A DNA stretch of 64,000 nt from Symbiodinium sp. CCMP2592 (GCA_905221615.1 CAJNDT010000946.1:1025865-1089864), one strand, 5' to 3'; counted from the first letter of the stretch, positions 20,298 through 31,257 are shown. Translations and numbers: made by a program. Notes: a model not told the origin generated them from the letters alone.

Positions 20298-20716
20298 GAT
20301 TTTGAGGCATAGTGCAGCAATGGTATATGAAGCTACCCTCGAGAAGAATATGCTATATTGCTAAGGCCCCTATACAATAGTTCATATGGGCGAAGCAACA
20401 CCAGCCACTGATAGGAGGATGATACTGGGTCTCCCCGTTAGCCCTTTTTCACATTTGTATTCCGGCTTCTCCTTATTAAGATCGAATCGTAGGAAAAATG
20501 GTACCCTCGTGTTTACGTTGCTACTGGGGAACCTAGGATAGCTTCCCTCAGGCGGGCGGTTGGGGTCCCACCTGGGGGGACTTCAAGGTGTGGGGTCTGT
20601 GGTGCGGGAAGTTGGTTTGGGTATGGGGGGTTGTGTTTTGATTTCGCAGGCCCTGTGTCTTGACCCCTATATTACTTCTTTTCGATCTCCGGCCCCCAAA
20701 GACGTCTGCTTGAAAG
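20298..20716. other. Intron of the GalNAc-transferase gene
   Basis: No repeat family is recognised except a family G-like right end near 20360-20375. A minus-strand 78-codon frame (20548-20784) is judged a shadow of exon 5. Confidence 0.5.
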
Positions 20717-20773
20717 GACAGCCACATCGAAGCCACCCCGGGTTGGATAGAACCCTTGCTGGCCCGCATCAAG
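20717..20773 (+). CDS. Polypeptide GalNAc-transferase, exon 5
   Basis: 19 codons, DSHIEATPGWIEPLLARIK, between TGAAAG| and |GAGCCAC (GA donor). DSHxE....GWLEPLLxRI is one of the most conserved stretches of the family; the DSH aspartate and histidine bind Mn2+/UDP-GalNAc. It joins in phase 0 on both sides. Confidence 0.88.
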
Positions 20774-21397
20774 GAGCCACACATACACAGTGTGTCTGAG
20801 GCCTCTATTGGACGTTAGACGCTATGTAATATGAGCCCAACATAGAGACCTTGATTTGGGAAGACGCTTGTGGATTTCCGAGCTTGGTTCTTTGAGTTTG
20901 GAACATTGGACTTATAGGACCGTGGCGGATGGCTTGGTCTCCCCACCCTTGGGGTTTAGGGTCATGAGGGCGCGTGTAAAGAGAATGATGCAGTTAAGTA
21001 TGGATGCATATGGACGCTAAAGCCATTTTGGACTTGGGCTGTTAAGGGGTGGTGTGGTTGCAATAGCCAGATACTTGATCGACTTGATGACAACGTACAC
21101 TCCAGCTAACTGGCGTGAGCAGAATTTCGGAGTGTTGTTAAGGAGCTTAGTAATCAGTCAGACACTTCCCCACCAAGCAGCCTGCAGAGATTTTTACAGA
21201 CCATCAATAAATCGCTGAAATATTCCATGTCTATTCTGGTAACTACCTTATTGAGAACACAGTTACCCTCGGGCGCAAAATAGCCCCAAAGCCTTGCATA
21301 GTATGGTCTTCAAGCTATGACTCCTTGGAGCCTAACCCTAAATCCTAAACCCCAAACTCCTAACCCTACCCCCCTTAGGTTAGATTCGAAGTCGCAG

Positions 21398-21461
21398 GAG
21401 GACCCCAGAAAGGTGGTTCTGCCCAGAGTCGACACCATTGATGCAGACCTCGGGCTGGAAG
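21398..21461 (+). CDS. Polypeptide GalNAc-transferase, exon 6
   Basis: After GTCGCAG| the frame reads EDPRKVVLPRVDTIDADLGL. Joined to exon 5 this gives LLARIKEDPRKVVLPRVDTI, matching the family's LL.RI....R..VV.P.ID.I. The 3' end is uncertain by several bases. Both flanks of the preceding intron read AG|GAG. Confidence 0.78.
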
Positions 21462-21486
21462 CTATAGCACTATTCTCCTACCCTAT

Positions 21487-21553
21487 GCTTCCAAGGACCT
21501 CTAATCAGGGCCCTAGACTCCTCAAGGACTCAATAATCAGGTCCCTGGAAGCC
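21487..21553. mobile_element. Hairpin element (singleton)
   Basis: GCTTCCAAGGACCT and AGGTCCCTGGAAGC are near-perfect inverted ends. It follows exon 6 closely. Confidence 0.6.
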
Positions 21554-21811
21554 TAGTGCTCTTATTCTCAATCTTGGTACTATGAGTATTTAATGTTGTT
21601 AGTGTTCTTATTGCAATTATTGTTACATGTTGTGACGATTGTGGCTACTGCTACTATTGTTGTTACTTACCCCAAAAACCCTCTTTGAGTCCTATGTATA
21701 TACTATACAGTACTATACAGTATATAGGACCCTTCGTGACTGCATTTTTGTTGTGCATAGGGGCATGCGGGGCGGTCCGGGTTCAGGATTTCTTGACTTG
21801 GACTTGCGATT

Positions 21812-21904
21812 GCAGCATGGCTTAGAGTTGCATGCGCCGCAGGCCCTAAAAGAAACCATGCCAGGGGATTCGGGGCCTGTGGAATTTTGCCTTGTTAGCA
21901 TTTA
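21812..21904 (+). CDS. Possible GalNAc-transferase exon
   Basis: After GCGATTGCAG| the frame reads HGLELHAPQALKETMPGD then SGPVEF, ending at a TAG at 21902. The family expects a W.L.F.W ... P.MAGGL segment here and the match is weak. Position and acceptor fit, motif does not clearly. Confidence 0.25.
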
Positions 21905-22411
21905 GGGGGTCAGGGTTGTCAGGACTGTTAAGATAGTTGCAGCTCGTAGTTTGGAGCTGCTGATGGGGATTGGGAGCTTCGTGCTCATGATTCAAGGAGT
22001 GGGGCTTTGTGGGGTTTAGCAAGTTGGGCTGTGTGATCAACAACGAAGGATCTAAAGCTTGCCGCTTATCTCATGAACAACTTTTGCCTTATGTGTTCGT
22101 TGGGCTGGAGCATTTTGGGATCAGAGTTTCGGGATTGCATGTGTGCATGCATATTGGTCAGGCCCCTTGTGCAGTGCGTCGCAGATCAATAACTCAAGCC
22201 TCGAGTTAGAGGAGGGAAACACACATAATCACACCCATTGAAGCCTCCAAGGACACAGAAGGGCAGACAGTATGTTGCATAGTCTGGTGACCTGCTAATG
22301 GCATCTCGTGCTCTACCTGGACCCCCCAAAAGTAGGTACAAAAATAACCCAACTCCTGTATGCGCGGCTCACAAGCGAAAATCCTGAAGTAGGGATTGAT
22401 TTTACGATTCC

Positions 22412-22524
22412 TAAACCTTAAACCCACAACCCCAAAACCTTAAACCCTAAACCCCAAAACCTTAAACCCTAAACCCCAAAACCTTAAACCCTAAACCACA
22501 AAACCTTAAACCCTAAACCCTAAT
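22412..22524. repeat. Tandem telomere-derived repeat
   Basis: Four copies of a unit CCCAAAACCTTAAACCCTAAA. Confidence 0.9.
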
Positions 22525-22602
22525 GGTTTCACTGGAGGTTTTCATTCATCCCCCGGCGCCCCCACCCAGACCACGCCGACCCCGACCCCCCACTTCCGCT
22601 CA

Positions 22603-22693
22603 GGTAGTTGTCAAAATTATGGTCCTTTTTCCGGTACCCTAAATAATAGGTGCCGTATAGGGACCCCAAAAAAGGGACTATAATTTTGACCAC
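22603..22693. mobile_element. MITE family E, copy 1
   Basis: Inverted ends TTGTCAAAATTATGGTCC and GGGACTATAATTTTGACCA, with GGTACCCTAAATAATAGGTG inside. Confidence 0.9.
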
Positions 22694-23795
22694 CGCCCAC
22701 CCGGAAAATTCTTCATTCTCGGACTCAAAGCAAGGAAACTTTTGAGTACTCGTCCTCAGAGAAAAGTGGCATCGGTGTCCTCGGCTGCTTGAATGTGTTT
22801 CTAGGTCTCAGGAAGCATGCCGTGTCAGATGGGGCTGCGAGCATAAGATTGTCTCCATGTTTATACAGTACCTATATATGTAACAGTAACCCGGTGGCAA
22901 CAAGCACAAGGAGTCAGACTCGTGATCATGACAGAACAGGCAGTCGCGACAGTGATCACACGAGTAAGATCAATACTGCTGTGTGCATAGTGAGTGATGG
23001 CTTTCATCCTCGACATCACCCTGGTTCTCAGGACCGTGATTTTGATTATTTCGCTATCACCATCACCTGAACCTCAACAGTTAGTATCTTCAGTATGTTC
23101 AAAGCGAGAGTTCATTTCCATTCAGCTTTGTGCTTCGTATCCTGCTTCTTGGTCCTTCGTATCTCGCAGCCAGCTTGTTCCACAAACTCCCCAGCGCTGC
23201 CTCTCGTGTGGAGCCGTCGGATTGTTAGCAGCTGCTGTGCTCACGTGTTTCGTGATTCCTTTGCCTTATCGTCGTGTTCGTCGTGCAACTTTTACTCGTC
23301 TAGCGATGACCAGCGTCATTATGCCTACTTATAATGTCGTACTTATTGTCATCCTGCATTTTTATTGTCCACCCCGGACCGGATCGCCCTGAGGCTTCTC
23401 GTGGAGCCTCGGACAGCGGCAATGGCCCGTAGCAGACTACGGCCAGGATCGGCAAAGGGAAGAGGGTTTAGGGCCTCCTCAGGGTATTACGGGTAACCCT
23501 AAACCCTAATCCTAGCTTCGCGCTTCGAGTTCAGAGCTTCGACGATGAACGGGGGAACTTTAAACTTGTTGGCCTTATATATTAGCGAACTTTTTGGGGC
23601 CCGGTTGTTAAAGAAGAGAGAGAGTTCGAGGGCATTGGAGCTTATGAGTTTGGGCTTCTAGGAGGAGCCGGGGTCTACAGGAGCGGGGGACCGTTAAGCT
23701 GCTGCCCAGACCAGATCAGCCACAAAAGTGTTTAATGAGCACCTCCTTCATGCTCATCCGAAGACCCTAGAGACACCGAATCCTACGATCCCAAC
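22694..23795. other. Intronic stretch, unassigned open patches
   Basis: A + strand frame open from 22695 to 23070 and a GC-rich patch at 23372-23466 (RIALRLLVEPRTAAMARSRL) lie between GalNAc-transferase exons. Neither fits the family, so they may be chance or a nested gene. TTTAGGG/CCCTAAA pieces lie at 23463-23512. Confidence 0.3.
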
Positions 23796-23888
23796 ATAGG
23801 GGCCTTAATACTTACCATTACTTGTGGTTCCTTACTATAATTATAGTATACTGGGCCCCCAAACCTTATTTTAACTATCAAGGCCCCA
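23796..23888. mobile_element. MITE family G, copy 5
   Basis: ATAGGGGCCTTAATACTTAC and TTTTAACTATCAAGGCCCC ends, TATAATTATAGTATACTGGG centre. Confidence 0.85.
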
Positions 23889-24560
23889 CCTCGCCAGCCT
23901 CATCCCCGATATCCCAAAGCAAAGCCGTATGTCCGATACGGGAAACCGAACCAGATAACCTCCAAAGTTTCCAAAGCTGTACCAGCCCATACGTATGGGT
24001 TGTTCTCAAAACTAGTGTCCCTTCTGGGTGTCCAAAGTAGGGGCGTCGAGTTAAGAGTAGAATTGTAGAGGGTCCCCCCAAGGGGCCATGATATTGACAG
24101 TTACCTATGTAAATCCCTGTTCATGGAGAACCCTTCCATACTTGCTACAAGTCGGAGTGTATCAAAATTCCTGCAGCTACTATCCAGTTTCATGGTAATT
24201 TACCTTACTACTGGACATTCGGTAGAGAGAAAACTCACGAAAGCTTGGATCCGCTTCGCCACCAAATGTCTGGGAAAGAGAGCTGCGAGTAGGGGACGAT
24301 ACTCACCCTCAGGGCTGATGTAGCTTAACCCTAGACCCTAAACCCACCAAAACGCGCTTGTTTTGTAGGGTTCCTATTATAAAGTCTTTATTAGGGTGTA
24401 TCACGACCTGACAGAACAGTAGGTTTTGGTAGGTGAAGGTAAACCCTAATACCCTAAAGACGGTATCATGCCGCAAGGGTCTCAGAGAGGTCAGTATTAT
24501 CAGGGTTGAGGGGTTTGGGCATAAGGGTCCATGTACTCAAATGCTAGGTACTTTGGACCC
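23889..24560. other. Intronic stretch, unassigned
   Basis: Overlapping open frames include 24123-24323 (ATG to TAG, 66 codons) and 23888-24068. No domain is recognised. A diverged family I-like patch lies near 24355-24450. Confidence 0.25.
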
Positions 24561-24568
24561 GAAGTCCC

Positions 24569-24579
24569 TATATATATAT

Positions 24580-24614
<35 letters not shown>

Positions 24615-24659
24615 TATGTATATATATACATATTATATATATATATATATATATATATC
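24569..24659. repeat. TA microsatellite
   Basis: (TA)n, interrupted, next to a truncated family A left end (GGGTCCATGTACTCAAATG at about 24527). Confidence 0.9.
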
Positions 24660-25334
24660 CCAAGAATCTCTGAGTCCAGACACCGAAGCCGCAGGACGGC
24701 ACGCAACCGGCGCCGTCGCCAATCATGCCAGGAGGACTCTTCGCAGCAGATCGCAAAGAGCGACTGGGCCACAGAGCCTGGGTTTTGAGGTTTTGGCTTG
24801 CGACCTTGGGTTTTAGAGGCATGTCGGGTCAGGACTTTGGATTTTAGATTGCAGTGTTTAGTTCGGGGTTCAGGTGTCGTTTGCATGAGGACGTTAACGA
24901 TTCATCACTTTCCAGCGGACTATGGACAGCGGCAAGTTGCACTCAGTTCGGGACACGGTCTTATTCAAAGTTAAGTCTGGCGAATTTCCGAGCATTAAAC
25001 TCATTGGACCATGTTTGCTGACCCCTACGCCTCCGTGCTGTTTCCTGACATCCTCTGTTCGAAGATGGGGAGCCATAAATGCAGAGGCATATTCTATATT
25101 CAGGGCGCAATAATTAGAAGCTTTTCGGGGTGTTTCATACTGTAGCTGTCAGAAGTGTTTTTCGTCTTCTGAAGGACTTTCAGGTTATCCCTGCTCAGGC
25201 CAGGGAGATGTACACTGGGCAACGCGGTCGTCCTCCGTTTGGTTACTGTAGCAGGTGTCATTAATCTCTTAAAGCACGCACAGAGGGACATGCCATGATT
25301 ATGTACAAGTATACGCAAAGACTCAAGTATGCAT
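24660..25334. other. Intronic stretch, unassigned
   Basis: A GC-rich patch (24660-24790) is open in several frames, and a 63-codon + frame at 24922-25113 includes SGKLHSVRDTVLFKVKSGEF. No family is recognised. Confidence 0.25.
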
Positions 25335-25720
25335 ATAAGTATATATATATATATATATATACATATCTACTGACATATGTTATTTATGCAAAATTTGTAC
25401 ATGCACATATACTGGTAGAGCATGTCAACAGATACGCAAACGCATGCACGTGTACCTACATGCGCACGGACATCCACACAGATGCAGGTTTGGCATGCAG
25501 GCAGACAGGCAGACAAGTATTCAAGCATGCGTACATGCCCGTGTGTGTATGTATATGTGTATATGTATCAGCTAGATGCAGGCCAAAGGGCCGCGTCACT
25601 TTGACACTACGCCCGAAACAGCAGAAACAGCAGTGTATATGTATGTGTGTGTATGTATACATATATATATATATATACACATCTTATTTTCTTTTTATTT
25701 ATATTTATACATACGCAGGT

Positions 25721-25752
<32 letters not shown>

Positions 25753-25755
25753 TCA
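25335..25755. repeat. TA, GT and CA microsatellites
   Basis: (TA)n at 25338-25360 and 25660-25678, CA-type steps, and (CA)n at 25722-25750, separated by GTAT/ACAT-rich sequence. Confidence 0.85.
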
Positions 25756-25883
25756 TACATCGATTTTGGGTATTTCGAGCGCATGCGCGTGTAATAGAGA
25801 CTTCCCTCGTGTTCTTTATGTGCAATCGGACATCTTGAGGTTAGCTGGCCGCTATAAGGCCAGTAGAGCTGTCGGATGCCAAG

Positions 25884-25928
25884 GTTCTTGATGCTCGGAG
25901 GCTACGACCAGGCGAACCTGTACCACAG
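25884..25928 (+). CDS. Probable GalNAc-transferase exon (GGYD motif)
   Basis: After GATGCCAAG|G the frame reads FLMLGGYDQANLYHS. The family has a F...(G)GYD..M..(W/Y)GGE segment immediately before EISFR, which exon 27665 supplies. LGGYD and LY fit, the GGE residues would have to lie in another mini-exon. Exact borders uncertain. Confidence 0.45.
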
Positions 25929-26502
25929 TTCGACCACTCAGGGTTTCGGATTGTCGGTTGGGGGGCTCAATTAAGGTTTAAGTTTAAGTTTTGGCGGAAT
26001 TTGGCAACGGGGGTTCGGGTTGCAACCTTTGCCCCCTACCCTCTGCCCCCCCAGGCATTTGCCGTGCCGTGCAAACCTCCGAAGTTCCCGTTAACAAGAA
26101 GAGATCCGGCATCCCCCGCCTCCCCAACCAAAAGCCCTAAAACCCTAAGCACACAAGACTACACACTGCCTTCACCTGAAACCAGGAACTAACAATTCTC
26201 AGCCTTAGCTTCAGGTGTAGATCATATTTGGACTCCAACTACAATCTCCGGCAGATGAAGTCATGCGCAGGAGATGCGTCTCTACGGCGGCGAGGAGATG
26301 GAGCACTTTGGATTACCCTATTGGCTTTTAGGGTTGAAGGTTTGGAGTTTTGGGGTATAAAGTTCTAAAGAGTTTTCGAAGGTGTTCTGCCGGGGCCAAA
26401 ACAGTTCGTAGTATTGTGCTATAAGGTTCCACAACACAACCGCAGTATATTGTACAATCAAAAACACTTCTAGTTCGTTTCCGTTGCCGGAGGATCGGGC
26501 TG
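25929..26502. other. Intronic stretch, unassigned open patches
   Basis: Patches at 26001-26192 (proline-rich), 26211-26325 and 26373-26474 are open but do not match the enzyme. Confidence 0.3.
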
Positions 26503-26610
26503 ATATGGGTGGTGATCAAAATTATGGTCCCTTTTGGGTACCCTAAATATTAGGTGCTATATTGTAATAAGGACCCAAAAAGGGACCCTAATTTTGACAG
26601 CCACCCATAT
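26503..26610. mobile_element. MITE family E, copy 2
   Basis: Inverted ends ATATGGGTGGTGATCAAAAT and ATTTTGACAGCCACCCATAT, the longest in the family. Confidence 0.92.
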
Positions 26611-26690
26611 AGAGGTTTCGAGCACTTCTTGGCGAGCGTGAGTTTCTCGTACAGGATAACGCCTACATCCTCCGACTAGGACTACCTGGA

Positions 26691-26822
26691 CCCCAAAAGT
26701 ATGTAGAGTAGCCTTTATGAAGGGTTTTGGGTTCAGGGTTTAGGGGTTTAGGGTTGAGGGTTTAGGGTTATAGGTTTTGGGCCATTATCTTAAGTCTTAC
26801 CTACTTTGTGGGGACGAGGTAT
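26691..26822. mobile_element. MITE family D, copy 2, with telomere-like repeats inside
   Basis: Left end ACCTGGACCCCAAAAGTATG and right end TTACCTACTTTGTGGGGACG. The loop is filled by about six TTTAGGG-like heptamers (26728-26785). Confidence 0.8.
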
Positions 26823-27173
26823 GTCGGTGGTATGAGGATCTGGGTTCTCGAGCCCTGGCTTCGAGATGTTGTGTCCTTTCGAGTTTCTACCGTTCCCCCA
26901 AAACTAATGTCGGAACCTGATGAAGAAACCTTGGCCCTTTATCAGGGTTCCTTCTATGAATCCTGCTATTTTGGGGGTATAAGCCCAGGGTTTCTGAGTC
27001 AAGTTCCTACATTACCAGGACCCCCCAAGGGCCCTTTAATAGAGTCCTTATGGCCCTTAATAGTGGGTATTTGGTGGATGTTAGAGGCTACTTGGAGGGT
27101 CTATGTAAACCTCATTTCTTCTGGTTCTTTTGCGGTACGCTGCAACGTCTTCAGCTTTAGGCTCCGGCGATAG
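26808..27173 (+). CDS. Open frame, unassigned
   Basis: 121 codons. It includes RIWVLEPWLRDVVSFRV and LMSEPDEETLALYQGSF. Its middle resembles MITE sequence and its start lies in MITE D. It sits between exons of the GalNAc-transferase but does not resemble it. Confidence 0.2.
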   Translation: MGTRYVGGMRIWVLEPWLRDVVSFRVSTVPPKLMSEPDEETLALYQGSFYESCYFGGISPGFLSQVPTLPGPPKGPLIESLWPLIVGIWWMLEATWRVYVNLISSGSFAVRCNVFSFRLRR

Positions 27174-27218
27174 CAAGCTCTGGACACTGTAGCTCTCTCG
27201 GTTTTATTTGCTTGTCCA

Positions 27219-27301
27219 TAAGGGTCCAAGTAGTTCCTATTTATGGTTTTTGGTACCTAAAAAGGCCCTAAAGTCCTATAATCGGGAGTACTTGGACCCT
27301 C
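27219..27301. mobile_element. Hairpin element (singleton)
   Basis: TAAGGGTCCAAGTAGTTCC and AGTACTTGGACCCT are inverted ends; related in its outer bases to families A and T. Confidence 0.7.
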
Positions 27302-27664
27302 TGGGTGTCACATGGGCCAGAAATATGCTCCGTGACTGTCACAGTTGATGCTGCACCACCAGCAGCGCTGCAAGTGTCATCGGCATGTAGACATGGCTTG
27401 TTACAATCGCGAGAGTGCCAGGCTTGGCGCCCAAAGCTGAGCATACTTACGCGCATTGTATCCCTGGAGCGACAGATCAGAACTAGACAAACTTGGTTTC
27501 AGGGTTAGCAGCCTTTGCAAGGCAATTAAGAAAGCAAAGCAATCAAGAAAGGAAGTGCCTTTGAGGGCTTAGGTAAGCCCTGCCCATGAAGACCCAAATC
27601 CCAAACCGTAAACCTCCAGAAACTCTCCCACCCTTATTGCCTCTTAAGCCTTTCAAGCTTCGAG
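27302..27664. other. Intron before the ISFR exon
   Basis: A 67-codon + frame at 27305-27508 does not fit the family. The last 120 bp are pyrimidine-rich, as expected before an acceptor. Confidence 0.4.
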
Positions 27665-27759
27665 GATCAGTTTTCGGACCTGGATGTGTGGTGGGGCCAT
27701 CGAACACGTGCCCTGCTCACGCGTGGGCCATGTGTTCCGGACTCCGAAGTACTGGCAAG
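27665..27759 (+). CDS. Polypeptide GalNAc-transferase, signature exon
   Basis: After TTCGAG|G the frame reads [17 protein letters not shown] then [14 protein letters not shown], ending G|GACAGG (GA donor). EISFRxWxCGG.(L/I)[11 protein letters not shown] is diagnostic for polypeptide N-acetylgalactosaminyltransferases (GT27): it forms the Gal/GalNAc-T motif and places the His of VGHVF near the donor sugar. This is the strongest single piece of evidence for the gene. Two other frames are open here and were rejected because they lack any motif. Confidence 0.92.
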
Positions 27760-28324
27760 GACAGGTTCGGGATTTTAGGCTCCTGCAAGCTATCCTTGGT
27801 CGTACTACTCCTGTTCAATTCACATCACTGTCACACAGGCTACCAGGATTGCCAATACCACTGCCGTGTGCAGCTATTGCTGCGCTCATGGCTACCTCTA
27901 CAGCTACCGGCATATGAACTACTACAGTAGACGAAACAGATAAGTAAATCAACTAAGCGAGCATGCTTTGGGGCACGCAGGTTTCAATGAACACAGGCCG
28001 CAACATAGCCTCAATTGCCCTCGTCTGGAAAGTAGGACTCTTGTTAATTGTTGTGAAGACCCCAAAGAAGAACAAGTTTCTAAATCGCCGAGGGGTTTGC
28101 GAGGCAGTTGTAAGCAGGAGTAAGAATTTCGACTGCAGATCCTCTTGACACAAAGTCCTTCACACGAACCTGAGTTCTGGTTCACTAGGTGATCAATAGA
28201 CTTTTCATGCTGATATCGATGAATGCTGAGTCCGGCCTATAGCCGCTGTTTGTCGCTGCAACCTAGAACAGGCATTGCATCCCACAGAATATGAAACCCA
28301 ACATAACCCTGCTCACCTGTACGG

Positions 28325-28414
28325 CGGATGATATAAATCCTGCATTACCTTAAGGACCCTAAGCTATGGGAATTAATGTATATTCCTTATTATGGGTAGG
28401 GATTTATATCATCA
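28325..28414. mobile_element. MITE family F, copy 2
   Basis: GATGATATAAATCCTGCATT and GGGATTTATATCATCAACAC ends, centre TATTCCTTATTATGGGTA. It lies in a GalNAc-transferase intron. Confidence 0.88.
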
Positions 28415-28528
28415 ACACTAGGAACTCGAAGCCTCTAAACCTAAAACCGCCGAAAACCCGAAACCCTAAACTTCAACCATCTTAAAGCCTAAAATGAACC
28501 TCAAAGTGGGGATCGGAGACTTGGGCAG

Positions 28529-28554
28529 GACAAGTCTACGAAGTGCCGGGCCAG
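28529..28554 (+). CDS. Polypeptide GalNAc-transferase, 26-nt micro-exon
   Basis: TTGGGCAG| to |GACTGACC. With the G from the previous exon it reads G-QVYEVPGQ. Together: [20 protein letters not shown], which continues the family consensus between the HVFR motif and the RN..R.AEVW motif. Both ends of the upstream intron carry AGGACA, so the splice point is ambiguous within that repeat. Confidence 0.75.
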
Positions 28555-29181
28555 GACTGACCACGGCAAGTCCGCTAGACGTCTCAACGACTTACTAGTA
28601 ATGAGGAGACATAAGATTCCGTTACAATCCTTATCCACGTATATATATATACACATACATACATATATACATATATACATATGTGTATTTCAGGGTTTAG
28701 GGTTCAAACACACATGCATGTGCTAATTTGTTTTTCTCATGTTTTGCATATAACGGCCGGGAGATGCAGGTCCGTGGCTGAAGGGTCGGGGTTTCACGCT
28801 CAAGTTTTCTAGCTGCACCTAGACTCCGGATGGTAGCCTCATCTGTAGGTTATCTGGTTTATGGTTAAGTTAGGGCCCTATATACGACAACAATATCACG
28901 TTGAACGGACACCATCAGGCGAAGTTTTCAGTTCAGGGTAGGCATAGTAGGCATATGGTTGTTTGCAGTATGTGCTTGTACATATTTTATATATATGTCC
29001 ATATATATATATACACACATACATGCATGCATAAGTTAAAGTACAATTCTGCGTATGTGGGTGTATGTATATGCATGTTTCTGTATATGTGCATACACGC
29101 TCGCTCTCCAGCCTGGGGATCCCGAAGCCTCGTGCCGACGGTCGCTGAACCGCTAGGTACACCCCAAGACAGCTCTTACCT
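28555..29181. other. Intron
   Basis: TA/CA-type microsatellite at 28640-28685 and 28985-29035, one TTTAGGG near 28693. An open patch at 29105-29160 (GSRSLVPTVAEPL) is unassigned. Confidence 0.4.
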
Positions 29182-29312
29182 ATCATAGGAGGCCACAAGG
29201 GGTCTTAGCCTATGTGGGTTTAGTAGGGATTAGGGTTCCCATAACAGGGTTCATTTTAAGGAATCCTTCCCCCAAGAATCTTAAGCCCCCCTTTTGGCCT
29301 CCCATCAACCTA
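29182..29312. mobile_element. Dispersed element P, copy 2
   Basis: Shares TTAGCCTATGTGGGTTTAGT and CCCCCCTTTTGGCCTCCCAT with 15399-15491; carries about 40 extra central bases. Confidence 0.7.
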
Positions 29313-29412
29313 AATTCCGAAACTCCTCAGGGTTTGGGTTTGGTCACTCCTTAAGGCGTAGTTTAGGGTCTAGGGTTTGGGTTACAGGACAGCCCTCCTG
29401 AAAGAGCAAGGA

Positions 29413-29527
29413 ACTACCTATAGTCTCCATTATAGTTCCTTTCTTTGGTTAACCAGTTTTATGGCTAGGATCCTATAATATAGAACTTGGTTAACCAAAA
29501 AAGAAACTAGAATGGAGACTATAGGTA
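29413..29527. mobile_element. MITE family M
   Basis: Inverted ends ACCTATAGTCTCCATTATAG and ATGGAGACTATAGGTA, with TTGGTTAACC repeated inverted inside. Confidence 0.88.
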
Positions 29528-29818
29528 TACTGAAGACTTCTGGGCCATATAGAAGTTTTGGTAGAACCACAACTGAAATCTTACTATATGGACTATCAAC
29601 ACTCAAAGGCTGGGTTCAACCAAGTAACTACGTACACGCCCTGCTGTAGTAGGAGAAGTCGAAGGTTCTGAGACGGTATTGCTCGTCAGAACTATTGGCT
29701 TGAGAACCATCGACAATAAAACGGTTAGTGTGATTATTGGATTTCGTAACTACGCTGAATGCAATCAGTACGGTCTGGCTGTGCTCCTTTTCTTGTGTAA
29801 TTACAATCCTGTGGGCAG

Positions 29819-29875
29819 GAGATTGCGCGAAACAAGCTACGTGCTGCGGAGGTTTGGATGGACGACTACAAGAAG
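29819..29875 (+). CDS. Polypeptide GalNAc-transferase, AEVWMD exon
   Basis: After GTGGGCAG| the frame reads EIARNKLRAAEVWMDDYKK, ending near AA|GTGTCT. RN..R.AEVWMDEYK is a hallmark of the enzyme's C-terminal catalytic edge. It joins the micro-exon in phase 0. Confidence 0.87.
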
Positions 29876-30330
29876 TGTCTAGGCATGGCTGGATGGGCAT
29901 TGATCTGACTTTGTGGCTCCAATGCAAGGGACTTTGGTCGATTTTGCCTGTGAGGGTATGTGCCTTGAGTGTAACCACAGCCCAAAGGACATCTCAATAC
30001 AAGGCGCAGCAACCACGGAGTAGCCGAAGCCTTCCACAATCATAGGGTTTAGGGGCTTATAGGGTTTAGGGGAGATGCCATAAACACAGAATTCCTCAGG
30101 TTTCCTCATTGTAGTTAACCACAAACAAACCCCAAAACCCCATTCTAATCATGAAGACCCCCCCACATTACCTCAGCTTAAGGTTGTGAACTTATCTCAG
30201 GTTTCGGAGCCTCGGGATGACGGCAGAGGGTCAATGCTACAACTTCCAATGTTTGCGGTCGTCCGAAACCTCACCTAGTATTCAGAATGGCCTGCTAGCG
30301 TGTGTTCATGGAGGTGTCCGGAGTTTCTAT
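29876..30330. other. Intron; one exon probably missed
   Basis: The family has about 25 residues between DEYK and GDIS.R that I could not locate between 29876 and 31589. An open patch at 30220-30290 is not a clear match. Confidence 0.4.
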
Positions 30331-30440
30331 ACCCTAAGGATCCATGTACTCATATAGCATATACATTGGCCTTAAAGTACTCCCTATATAGATACATTGG
30401 GCCCAAAGTATATGCTATATGGGTACATGGACCCTCAGGG
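30331..30440. mobile_element. MITE family A, copy 4 (complete)
   Basis: CCCTAAGGATCCATGTACTC and GGGTACATGGACCCTCAGGG ends; GCATATACATTGG and CCCAAAGTATATGC inside. Confidence 0.92.
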
Positions 30441-31038
30441 ATAGCTGCACATCGAAGGTCTGTTGCACGGTAGTTCCTGCGAGTTTGTCTTGGTAAGGCT
30501 AATGCAATACGCCACTATGCTGCTTCCCCCGGAACTGTCCTTGGGCGACGTGTCAGCCGGGAGCCCAGTACCATCCACGCAATAGACCCGATCATTAGCC
30601 ATCAACCCTAATCCTTGAAATATTAAGCTTTATAAGCACCGCAAACCCCCGAACCTGAGCCCCAATACTCCAAACCCGGACCTTTCCAACACCTTATCGT
30701 AAAGACCCGAAGTGGCAGTTCCTTTCTGAGGCAAGTTTCCTTTCCTATTTTAGGATCCGACAAGCATGTCTGGCTCATGTTTCCACGTCTTGGACCCGCT
30801 GCAGAGGGTTGCCCGGGGGCAGAATCAATTAGGCACACAGTAGCTGTATGTATGTAGGGATTACATGGGTCATTCCTGAAACTTGTTCCAACGGGTTCTG
30901 GCAGACGAGTCTTGCATTGTTACAGTGCGACTGGAATCTACGACCTCTGGCCTTAACCCTTGCGCCTTGGACCCATGGCCCAAAACCTCAAAGCCTCAAC
31001 TCTGAACTGTTGAATTAAAGCAGAATCGAAGGGTATCG

Positions 31039-31131
31039 CTTGGGTACGGCCCCCACTCAGCAACAGTTGGATAATATTCATAATATAGGTATATTCGGAC
31101 CCTAATAGTAGCCCTATTATAGATTGTTACC
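31039..31131. mobile_element. Dispersed element Q, copy 2
   Basis: Reverse-complement relative of 7936-8028. Intronic. Confidence 0.75.
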
Positions 31132-31257
31132 CAAGGTATCGCAACCAGAGAATCCCCCTGCTTGGTTTCCACATACCTGCTCGACCTGATCCTAACCCTT
31201 AACCCACCCAACCCTCTACCCGAAGCTTCTTAAGCCTTATTATCGCCTATATGTTGT

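Noticed and set aside
21018..21040. Sequence AAGCCATTTTGG followed by ACTTGGGC, similar to part of the dinoflagellate spliced-leader
   Set aside because: Only about eleven bases match in a row, both flanks differ, and it lies inside a GalNAc-transferase intron. A relict spliced leader cannot be claimed.
27131..27190. SALGSGDSKLWTL, WD40-like
   Set aside because: Single repeat-like fragment within a GalNAc-transferase intron, no neighbouring blades.
27586..27930. 114-codon + frame overlapping the ISFR exon
   Set aside because: Different frame from the GT27 signature; no motif of its own.
27979..28031. Peptide TGRNIASIALVWK resembling the RN..R.AEVW motif
   Set aside because: A much better match (EIARNKLRAAEVWMDDYK) with correct phase lies at 29819, and this one would disorder the exon chain. 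It could be a decayed duplicate but is probably chance.
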